The notes below the pieces were generated by a model. The model was not told where the DNA came from. It worked only from the letters and a program-made list of their open reading frames with translations, and made no database searches. A program made the translations under genes and the position numbers. Below, in pieces: positions 1-7,328 of a stretch of DNA of 7,756 nucleotides. This stretch comes from Citricoccus sp. WCRC_4 (GTDB taxonomy: Bacteria; Actinomycetota; Actinomycetes; Actinomycetales; Micrococcaceae). Location of the stretch: contig JAPFFX010000277.1 in NCBI GenBank assembly GCA_026645375.1, positions 1-7,756 on the forward strand, in the 5' to 3' direction. Position 1 is the stretch's first letter; each line of letters begins with the position of its first letter.

Positions 1-1304
1 TCTTCGGCATGACGGTTCTGGATCGGCACGAAGTCGCGTTCGGTCGGGCCGGTGTAGAGCTGGCGGGGGCGGCCGATCTTCTGGCCGGGGTCGGCCATCA
101 TTTCCTGCCACTGGGCGATCCACCCAACGGTGCGGGCCAGGGCGAACAGGACGGTGAACATCGAGGTCGGGAAGCCCATCGCCGACAGGGTGATGCCCGA
201 ATAGAAGTCGACGTTCGGGAACAGCTTGCGCTCGATGAAATACTCGTCGTTCAGCGCCACCCGCTCCAGCTCGCGGGCCACCTGCAGCAGCGGATCGTTC
301 GGATCGCCGACCGCCTCCAGCACCTCGTGGGCGCTTTCCTGCATCACCTTGGCGCGCGGATCGTAGTTCTTGTAGACCCGGTGGCCGAAGCCCATCAGCT
401 TGATGCCGGCCTCCTTGTTCTTCACCTTCTCCATGAAGTCCTCGGGGCTGACGCCCTCGTCCTTGATGCGGTGCAGCATGTTCAGCACCGCCTCATTGGC
501 CCCGCCGTGCAACGGGCCGTAGAGGGCGTTGATGCCGGCGGATACGGAGGCGAACATGTTGGCCTGCGAGGAGCCGACGAGGCGCACGGTGGAGGTGGAG
601 CAGTTCTGCTCGTGGTCGGCGTGCAGCATCAGCAGCATGTCGAGGGCCTTGACCATGTCCGGGTCCAGCTCGTACGGCTCGGCCGGGACGCCGAAGCACT
701 GGCGCAGGAAGTTCTCCACCAGGTTCAGGGAGTTGTCCGGGTACAGCATCGGCTGGCCCAGCGACTTCTTGAACGCGTAGGAGGCGATGACCGGCAGCTT
801 GGCCATCAGCCGGATGGTGGAGATGTGGACCTGTTCCTCGTCGAACGGGTCCAGGGAGTCCGGGTAGAACGTGGACAGCGCGGACACCGCGGAGGACAGG
901 ACCGGCATCGGGTGGGCGTCCCGCGGGAATCCCCCGAAGAAGCCCTTGAGGTCCTCGTGGAGCATGGTGTGGCGGCGGATGTTCTCGTCCCAGGCTCCCA
1001 GCTGGTCACCGGTCGGCAGCTCGCCGTAGATCAGCAGGTAGGCGACCTCCAGGAAGGAGGAGTTCTCGGCCAGCTGCTCGATGGGGTAGCCGCGGTAGCG
1101 CAGCACGCCCTCGTCGCCGTCGATGAAGGTGATGGCCGACTTCGTGTTGGCCGTGTTCATGAAGCCCGGGTCGTAGGTGACCAGACCGGTGTTCTTCAGC
1201 AGGGGCCCGATGTTCAGACCGTCGTTGCCGGCGGTCGCCTGCTCGCGGGGTAGGTCGACGCTCGTGCCGTCGACGGACAGCGCTGCCGAAGTGTTCTCGG
1301 TCAT
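1..1304 (-). CDS. gltA: Citrate synthase, 3' end cut by window edge
   Basis: Condenses oxaloacetate and acetyl-CoA to citrate, the first step of the TCA cycle, in the cytoplasm. I translated it directly: 434 codons from the ATG at 1304-1302 to the window edge, with no stop yet, so only a few C-terminal residues should be missing for this roughly 430-residue bacterial family. The catalytic set is complete. By alignment with E. coli GltA, the HADHEQN His is residue 231, the GPLHGGANEA His is 266, the GFGHRVYKNYDPRA His is 308, and the PNVDFYSG Asp is 366. The RPRQLYTG block lies near the end. The start is supported by AGGGAG five bases upstream. A rare CTA Leu codon at residue 18 stands out in an otherwise G/C-ending gene. 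It follows dapC on the same strand after 121 nt, so it probably has its own promoter. Identity is very secure. Confidence 0.97.
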   Translation of the reverse strand, partial: MTENTSAALSVDGTSVDLPREQATAGNDGLNIGPLLKNTGLVTYDPGFMNTANTKSAITFIDGDEGVLRYRGYPIEQLAENSSFLEVAYLLIYGELPTGDQLGAWDENIRRHTMLHEDLKGFFGGFPRDAHPMPVLSSAVSALSTFYPDSLDPFDEEQVHISTIRLMAKLPVIASYAFKKSLGQPMLYPDNSLNLVENFLRQCFGVPAEPYELDPDMVKALDMLLMLHADHEQNCSTSTVRLVGSSQANMFASVSAGINALYGPLHGGANEAVLNMLHRIKDEGVSPEDFMEKVKNKEAGIKLMGFGHRVYKNYDPRAKVMQESAHEVLEAVGDPNDPLLQVARELERVALNDEYFIERKLFPNVDFYSGITLSAMGFPTSMFTVLFALARTVGWIAQWQEMMADPGQKIGRPRQLYTGPTERDFVPIQNRHAE

Positions 1305-1315
1305 GGGTACTCCCT
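1305..1315 (-). promoter_or_regulatory. Ribosome binding site of gltA
   Basis: Read on the minus strand, AGGGAG at 1315-1310 lies five bases before the ATG at 1304. This is good Shine-Dalgarno complementarity and fixes the start, because the N-terminal residues that follow (MTENTSAALSV) have no better alternative initiation codon. Confidence 0.75.
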
Positions 1316-1425
1316 CATGAGTTCGTCGGTGACGCAGACCACGGCACCGAAGGGTGGGGGTCGCGATGATTCAATCCTCGTCAACGCTACCAAGCACCGG
1401 GGGGATGCACGGAATCGGTGACGCC
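1305..1425 (-). promoter_or_regulatory. Intergenic region dapC-gltA, probable gltA promoter region
   Basis: These 121 nt separate the dapC stop from the gltA start and contain no gene. The length suggests an independent gltA promoter, but I could not find a convincing -35/-10 pair. TTGACG on the minus strand at 1384-1379 resembles a -35 box, yet only C-rich sequence lies at the right distance. TTGAAT at 1374-1369 resembles a weak -10 without a -35. The 10-mer TCGGTGACGC (plus-strand reading) occurs twice, at 1326-1335 and 1415-1424, near either end of the gap. Calling it a regulatory region is inference from position. Confidence 0.35.
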
Positions 1426-2580
1426 CTATCGCCAGGCGCGAAGCCGTTCCGCGGCCCGGGTGACGGCGTCGTCGGTGGCCGTGATCGCCACCCGGACGTA
1501 GCCGTTGCCGGCCGTGCCGTAGAACGTGCCCGGGCCCACCAGGATGCCCAGTTCGGCGAGCTGTCCGACCAGCGCCCAGCTGTCCGCCTCGCTCGGCGCA
1601 CCGCCGCCGGCACCGTCCCGGGTGCCGTCCCGGGTCCAGAGGTAGAGACCCGCCTCGGAGTGGTCCACCACCAGGCCCGCCGAGGTCAGGGCGTCCTTCA
1701 GCAGCGCACGGCGGGCGCGGTACCGGTCCTTCTGCGCGGCCACGTGGGCGTCGTCGCCCAGGGCCACCGTCATGGCGGCCTGCACCGGCGCCGGCACGAT
1801 CATCCCGGCGTGCTTGCGGCTGTTGACGAGGTTCTTCACCAGGTCCGGGTCCCCCGCCGCGAACGCGGCCCGGTAACCGGCCAGGTTGGACTGCTTGGAG
1901 AGCGAGTACACGCTGATCAGGCCCGTATGGTCCCCGCCGGAGACCTCCTCGGAGAGGATGCAGGGGGTGCCGGCGGCGGTACCGTCCCAGTGCTCCCAGC
2001 CGAGCTCGGCATAGCACTCGTCCCCGGCCACCACGGCGCCCAGCGCCCTGGCCTGGTCGACGACGGCCCGCAGTTCGGCGGACGGGGCCACCCGGCCGGT
2101 GGGGTTGGCCGGGGAGTTGGTCCAGACCAGCTTCACCCGGGCCCGGGTGCCGGCGTCGAGGTCGTCCAGGGAGTCCGCGGCGACGGCCTCGGCACCCACC
2201 AGCAGCGCGCCGATGTCGTAGGTGGGATAGGCGACGGTCGGGCGGACCACGACGTCCCCGGGGCCGATGCCGAGCAGCAGCGGCAGCCAGGCGATGAACT
2301 CCTTGGACCCCACGGTGGGGATCACGGCCTGCGGGTCCAGCCCGGGAACGCCGCGGCGGCGGCCGTACCAGGCGGCGATGGCCTCGCGCAGTTCAGCCGT
2401 GCCGTGGGTGGTCGGGTAGCCGTGCGCGTTGGCCGCCGCGCCCAGCGCACGCTGGATCAGTTCCGGGGTGTCGTCCACGGGCGTGCCGATGGACAGGTCG
2501 CTGATCCCCCCGGGACGGCCCTCGGCGGTGCGCCGGTAGGGCGTCAGGGCCTCCCAGGGGTATTCGGGCAGTGTGAGCAC
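1426..2580 (-). CDS. dapC: Succinyldiaminopimelate transaminase DapC
   Basis: A fold-type I PLP aminotransferase of 384 residues, most likely the enzyme converting N-succinyl-2-amino-6-ketopimelate to N-succinyl-LL-diaminopimelate in lysine and peptidoglycan synthesis. Visible family features are the N-terminal PWEALTPY block, the Y55PTTHGT substrate-loop region, NPTG with the PLP-contacting Asn159, GDECYAE with Asp187 and Tyr190, the Schiff-base Lys229 in SLSKQSN, and the carboxylate-binding Arg363 in GYVRVAIT. The start is GTG at 2580-2578, and its G is shared with the TAG stop of the ferredoxin gene. No Shine-Dalgarno is visible, so translation is probably coupled to that gene. An in-frame duplication gives TRDG-TRDG at residues 316-323, followed by a Gly-rich loop. 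The ferredoxin-DapC pairing is the known actinobacterial arrangement (as in Mycobacterium Rv1177-Rv1178), which supports DapC over a generic aminotransferase. Confidence 0.9.
   Translation of the reverse strand: MLTLPEYPWEALTPYRRTAEGRPGGISDLSIGTPVDDTPELIQRALGAAANAHGYPTTHGTAELREAIAAWYGRRRGVPGLDPQAVIPTVGSKEFIAWLPLLLGIGPGDVVVRPTVAYPTYDIGALLVGAEAVAADSLDDLDAGTRARVKLVWTNSPANPTGRVAPSAELRAVVDQARALGAVVAGDECYAELGWEHWDGTAAGTPCILSEEVSGGDHTGLISVYSLSKQSNLAGYRAAFAAGDPDLVKNLVNSRKHAGMIVPAPVQAAMTVALGDDAHVAAQKDRYRARRALLKDALTSAGLVVDHSEAGLYLWTRDGTRDGAGGGAPSEADSWALVGQLAELGILVGPGTFYGTAGNGYVRVAITATDDAVTRAAERLRAWR
1612..1635 (-). repeat. 12-bp in-frame tandem duplication within dapC
   Basis: Two adjacent 12-base units, 1624-1635 and 1612-1623, share 11 of 12 bases (common core CCGTCCCGGGT on the plus strand). 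They encode Thr-Arg-Asp-Gly twice in a surface-loop stretch (residues 316-323) before a glycine-rich segment. The unit length keeps the frame. Slipped-strand duplication is the likely origin. Confidence 0.8.
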
Positions 2581-2582
2581 TA
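2578..2582 (-). promoter_or_regulatory. Stop-start overlap (TAGTG) coupling fdxA and dapC
   Basis: On the minus strand the five bases TAGTG contain the ferredoxin stop (TAG, 2582-2580) and the dapC start (GTG, 2580-2578), sharing one G. The bases just upstream encode the last ferredoxin residues (QPADL) and show no purine-rich ribosome binding site. Termination-reinitiation is therefore the likely way dapC is translated. Confidence 0.75.
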
Positions 2583-2912
2583 CAGGTCGGCCGGCTGCGG
2601 CTGCGGGGGAAGCGCGGCGACGAGGGGGTGGTCCTTGTTGATCAGGCCCATCTTGGCCGCACCGCCCGGGGAGCCGAGGTCATCGAAGAACTCCACGTTG
2701 GCCTTGTAGTAATCGGCCCACTCCTCCGGCGTGTCGTCCTCGTAGTAGATCGCCTCCACGGGGCACACGGGTTCGCAGGCGCCACAGTCCACGCACTCGT
2801 CGGGGTGGATGTACAGCATCCGCTCCCCCTCGTAGATGCAGTCCACCGGGCATTCATCGATGCAGGCCTTGTCCTTGAGGTCCACACACGGCAGGGCGAT
2901 GACGTACGTCAC
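2580..2912 (-). CDS. fdxA: 7Fe ferredoxin (3Fe-4S / 4Fe-4S), FdxC/FdxA type
   Basis: A 110-residue soluble electron carrier. The cysteine pattern is that of 7Fe ferredoxins. By comparison with Azotobacter ferredoxin I, Cys9, Cys17 and Cys50 should hold the [3Fe-4S] cluster, and Cys21, Cys40, Cys43 and Cys46 the [4Fe-4S] cluster, while Cys25 is the extra non-ligand cysteine. The motifs are CIDECPVDC at 17-25 and CVDCGACEPVC at 40-50. The LGSPGGAAKMG tail is typical of the actinobacterial FdxC group (mycobacterial Rv1177), closer than the mycobacterial FdxA with its longer tail. The start is GTG at 2912-2910, with AGGTGG about ten bases upstream. The stop TAG overlaps the dapC GTG by one base, so the two are co-transcribed. 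Physiological partners are not shown by the sequence; cytochrome P450 systems and other oxidoreductases are options known for related ferredoxins. Confidence 0.95.
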   Translation of the reverse strand: MTYVIALPCVDLKDKACIDECPVDCIYEGERMLYIHPDECVDCGACEPVCPVEAIYYEDDTPEEWADYYKANVEFFDDLGSPGGAAKMGLINKDHPLVAALPPQPQPADL

Positions 2913-2996
2913 TTCAGACCGTCCACCTTCCAGCGGTTCGTCGGTTCGGGTCCGGACATCACGGGGCGTGCCGGACGAGGGGCTTCTTCGGACAGT
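2913..2996 (-). promoter_or_regulatory. Upstream region of fdxA-dapC
   Basis: An 84-nt gap between the membrane-protein stop and the ferredoxin GTG. It contains the ferredoxin ribosome binding site (AGGTGG about ten bases before the GTG) and a short tandem repeat in which CGGTTCG occurs at 2934-2940 and again at 2942-2948 on the plus strand. A 6-bp inverted repeat, GTCCGG (2950-2955) and CCGGAC (2971-2976), is present with a 15-nt spacer. No clear promoter hexamers were seen, so read-through from typA remains possible. Confidence 0.3.
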
Positions 2997-3471
2997 CTAG
3001 TCCCGTGACGCGGGCACCCGCAGGAGCGGCTGGGCCACGAGCATCGTGAGCACGGCGACCACGGGAAGCCCCCACAGCCAGACCGCACCGGAGATGGCCG
3101 GACCCGGGACCACGCGCAGCGTGTACTCGGTCAGGGCCACCGCGAAGGTGTCCAACCCCGGCCAGGCGGACAGGCCCAGGGCGGTGGTGAAGGCCACGAT
3201 GGCGCTCACGCCACCGGCCCACGCGACCGAGGAGCGCAGCGTCCACCACAACTGCGCGGAGGCGGCCAGCACCAGCGCGAGGACGGCGCCCCACGGCAGG
3301 ACGGCCTCGCCCAGCCAGGCGAAGTGGGTGTGCAGCACGGTGCCCAGGACCCCGACGCCGGCCCCGATCAGGACCGCGCCCAGCGCGGCGCGCCAGGCGG
3401 GCATGATCGGGGCCGGGGCGTCGTCAGGCCGCCCGGGACCGGACGGCGTCGGGACCCGGGGTCCGGGCCCC

Positions 3472-3485
<14 letters not shown>
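2997..3485 (-). CDS. Small four-helix integral membrane protein, function unknown
   Basis: I do not recognise a characterised family. The 162-residue product begins with about 28 Pro/Gly-rich residues, then shows four hydrophobic segments at roughly 32-52, 61-82, 86-108 and 131-155, with short polar links and a C-terminal Arg-rich end (LLRVPASRD). The longest open frame starts with GTG at 3485-3483, inside typA, overlapping it by 14 bases in another frame. No good Shine-Dalgarno precedes that start. An alternative is the ATG at 3404-3402 (residue 28), which would remove the Pro/Gly tail and leave the whole membrane domain. Position between typA and the ferredoxin gene resembles the small conserved membrane proteins (for example those labelled DUF6113) annotated near typA/mshB in other actinobacteria; that link is from memory and unverified. 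The real-gene call rests on membrane pattern, tight packing and codon use. Confidence 0.75.
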
Positions 3486-5379
<1,894 letters not shown>

Positions 5380-5410
5380 AGAGGTGCCTGTTCATCGAGG
5401 ACGGCGGAAG

Positions 5411-5450
5411 GGACGGGGCGTACCGGCACAGCCGTCTAAACGCCCCGTCC
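5411..5450 (-). terminator. Perfect 10-bp inverted repeat upstream of typA
   Basis: GGACGGGGCG at 5411-5420 is exactly complementary to CGCCCCGTCC at 5441-5450, with a 20-nt spacer. The spacer itself contains an inner CGGC-TGT-GCCG hairpin when read on the minus strand. As RNA from the upstream ABC transporter operon it would form a strong GC stem that could end transcription after that operon, although no U-run follows (CUUCC). It could instead be a palindromic operator, or part of the typA leader. The repeat is seen directly; its role is inference. Confidence 0.5.
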
Positions 5451-5451
5451 G

Positions 5452-5457
5452 ATTGTA
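5452..5457 (-). promoter_or_regulatory. Possible -10 box for typA
   Basis: On the minus strand TACAAT lies 73 bases before the typA ATG and matches the TANNNT -10 pattern of the main actinobacterial sigma factor. The region 16-18 bases upstream (around CTCCGG) does not resemble TTGACA, so only the -10 is supported. A start site about seven bases downstream would fall within the right arm of the inverted repeat at 5441-5450. Confidence 0.35.
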
Positions 5458-5490
5458 CGGGACGCCGGCAAGCCCCGGAGTCCCCCGTCC

Positions 5491-7311
5491 TCAGTAGGGG
5501 GTCTCGCCCAGGGACTGCAGCAACTGACGCCGGTCGGTGCGCTTGGACAACTGCTCGTCCGGGTCCGGTACGGGGGCGGCCGCCAGCAGGCGCTTCGTGT
5601 AGTCCTCGGCCGGGTGGTGCAGTACGTGGGCGGTGGGGCCCTGCTCCACCTGGCGGCCGTCCTTGAGGACCAGCACCCGGTGGGCGAGCATGTCCACCAC
5701 GGCCAGGTCGTGGGAGACGAACAGGCAGGCGAACTCGTACCGGGACTGCAACTCGGCGAACATGTCCAGCACCGCGGCCTGCACGGACACGTCCAGGGCC
5801 GAGGTCGGCTCGTCGGCGATCAGCACCTCGGGATCCAGGGTGAGTGCCCGGGCGATGGAGATGCGCTGGCGCTGGCCGCCGGAGAGCTCGTGCGGATACC
5901 GGTTGACCACCGAGCGCGGCAGCTTGACGGCGTCCAGCAGCTCGTAGGCCCGCTCCATCTGCGACGTCCGGTTGCCCACCTTGTGGATGACCATCGGTTC
6001 GGTGATGATGTCGCCGATCGGGAAACGCGGGTCCAGGGAGGCCGCGGGGTCCTGGAAGACCACCCCGATGCGCTTGCGCATCCGGCGGGCCTCGCCGCCG
6101 GCCATCCGGGTCAGGTCCTCCCCGCGGATCCTCAGCGAGCCCTGGGCCACGGGCAGCAGGCCCAGGACGGCCTTGGCGATCGTGGACTTGCCCGAGCCGG
6201 ACTCCCCCACCAGCCCCAGGATCTCCCCAGGGGACACCGTGAAGTCGATGTCGTGCACCACGCGGTTCTTCTTGCCGCGGTGGTCGTACTCGATGCACAT
6301 GCCCTCGGCCTCGATGGCGTAGCTGACCGTCGACTGGGTCTCAGTCACCGGCTCCGGTTCGGCGACCTCCAGCTCGGCACCGAGCCGCGGCACGGACGCC
6401 AGCAGCCGCTGCGTATACGGGTGCTGGGGGTTCTGCATGACCTGGTGCACCTCGCCGGACTCCACCAGCTCGCCACGCAGCATCACGCAGACGCGGTCGG
6501 CCATGTCCGCCACCACGCCCATGTTGTGCGTGATGAGCAGGATGCCGGTGTTCAGCTGGTCCTTGAGCGAGCGCAGCAGCTCAAGGATCTCGGCCTGGAC
6601 CGTGACATCGAGAGCGGTGGTCGGCTCGTCGGCGATGATCACCTCGGGCGAGCAGCTGATCGCCATGGCGATGACGATGCGCTGGCGCTGGCCCCCGGAG
6701 AACTGGTGCGGGTACTGCCTCAACCGGTCCTTCGCGTCCTGGATGCCGACCATCTCCAGCAGTTCCGCCGCTCGACGGTCCGCCTCGGTGCCAAAGGCGA
6801 TGCCGTGCAGGTTCAGGGCCTCGGTGAGCTGGTTGCCCACGGTCAGCACGGGGTTCAGGGCGGTCATCGGCTCCTGGAAGACCATGGCGGCGTGCCGGCC
6901 GCGGATCCGGCGCAGTCCGGAGGGATCCAGCGCGGTGACCTCGCGGTCACCCAGCATCACCGTGCCGGACACGTTCGCGTTGTTCGGCAACAGGCCCATG
7001 GCGGTGGCCGAGGTGACGGACTTGCCCGACCCCGACTCGCCGACCAGGGCGACGACCTCGCCCGGCTTGATGTCGAAGCTGACCCCCTTGACCGCCTCGA
7101 CCTGCCCGAACTCCGTGTTGAAGGTCACCGAGACGTCCTGGAAGGACAGGATCGGCCTGCCGTCGCGGTCCGGATGGCGCTGGACCACGCCCAGCGAACC
7201 GGTGGCCGGGGAGGTGCCCGACGTCGGCCGGGCCGCGTGCGAGCCCGCGCCGGGAACCTCGTTCACCGCCCCGGCGGTCCCCTCACGGTTCTTGCGTCCG
7301 AAGATGCCCAT
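5491..7311 (-). CDS. Peptide ABC transporter ATPase with two fused nucleotide-binding domains (Dpp/Opp family)
   Basis: This 606-residue protein powers uptake of di- or oligopeptides or similar solutes and joins DppD-like and DppF-like halves in one chain. NBD1 has Walker A GESGSGKS (91-98), Q-loop Gln146, signature FSGGQ (204-208), Walker B with catalytic Glu229 and H-loop His262. NBD2 has Walker A GESGSGKS (369-376), Gln420, LSGGQ (476-480), Glu501 and His534, so both ATP sites look complete. Each half ends in the oligopeptide-transporter C-terminal motif (HPYTQRLLASVP near 297-308; DYTKRLLAAAP at 570-580). The first 50 or so residues are low-complexity and precede NBD1. The four cysteines (220, 275, 339, 529) are scattered, so the iron-sulfur-binding cysteine cluster of some family members is not evident. 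The ATG follows the permease gene by 14 nt with a strong ribosome binding site. The substrate cannot be told from this subunit. Confidence 0.95.
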   Translation of the reverse strand: MGIFGRKNREGTAGAVNEVPGAGSHAARPTSGTSPATGSLGVVQRHPDRDGRPILSFQDVSVTFNTEFGQVEAVKGVSFDIKPGEVVALVGESGSGKSVTSATAMGLLPNNANVSGTVMLGDREVTALDPSGLRRIRGRHAAMVFQEPMTALNPVLTVGNQLTEALNLHGIAFGTEADRRAAELLEMVGIQDAKDRLRQYPHQFSGGQRQRIVIAMAISCSPEVIIADEPTTALDVTVQAEILELLRSLKDQLNTGILLITHNMGVVADMADRVCVMLRGELVESGEVHQVMQNPQHPYTQRLLASVPRLGAELEVAEPEPVTETQSTVSYAIEAEGMCIEYDHRGKKNRVVHDIDFTVSPGEILGLVGESGSGKSTIAKAVLGLLPVAQGSLRIRGEDLTRMAGGEARRMRKRIGVVFQDPAASLDPRFPIGDIITEPMVIHKVGNRTSQMERAYELLDAVKLPRSVVNRYPHELSGGQRQRISIARALTLDPEVLIADEPTSALDVSVQAAVLDMFAELQSRYEFACLFVSHDLAVVDMLAHRVLVLKDGRQVEQGPTAHVLHHPAEDYTKRLLAAAPVPDPDEQLSKRTDRRQLLQSLGETPY

Positions 7312-7328
7312 GGCCTCTCCCCTCCTCA
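7312..7328 (-). promoter_or_regulatory. Ribosome binding site of the ABC ATPase, overlapping the permease stop
   Basis: On the minus strand the permease stop TGA (7328-7326) runs into GAGGAGG (7327-7321), nine bases before the ATG at 7311. A second purine run, GGAGAG (7320-7315), sits closer. The strong site supports the ATG at 7311 as the true start, and with it the low-complexity N-terminal extension of the ATPase. Confidence 0.75.

Noticed and set aside
9..1253. 414-codon plus-strand open frame opposite gltA
   Set aside because: It is also in codon register with gltA and ends exactly at the reverse complement of the rare CTA codon at gltA residue 18. It is a shadow frame.
1345..1356. Small hairpin CACC-GAAG-GGTG upstream of gltA
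   Set aside because: A 4-bp stem is too short to support a terminator or riboswitch call.
1355..1361. G-run resembling a RamA-type site (TG4-6C) known upstream of carbon-metabolism genes in Corynebacterium
   Set aside because: The run TGGGGGT lacks the closing C, G-runs are common in this base composition, and nothing else shows that a RamA orthologue acts here.
1395..1420. Possible terminator after dapC (CACCG ... CGGTG)
   Set aside because: The arms are only 5 bp with a 16-nt loop and no T-run follows; this is expected by chance in GC-rich sequence.
1301..2017. 238-codon minus-strand open frame across the dapC end and the gltA start
   Set aside because: It is an Arg/Gly-rich out-of-frame reading of dapC. 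Its TGA overlaps the gltA ATG as ATGA only by coincidence, and the dapC frame carries all aminotransferase motifs.
1354..2709. 451-codon plus-strand open frame opposite dapC
   Set aside because: It is in register with dapC codons, low-complexity, lacks a domain, and runs on into the ferredoxin gene. It is a shadow frame.
2950..2976. GTCCGG/CCGGAC inverted repeat as terminator of the typA unit
   Set aside because: It has 6-bp arms with a 15-nt loop and no U-tract; it is noted in the region entry but is not strong enough for a terminator call.
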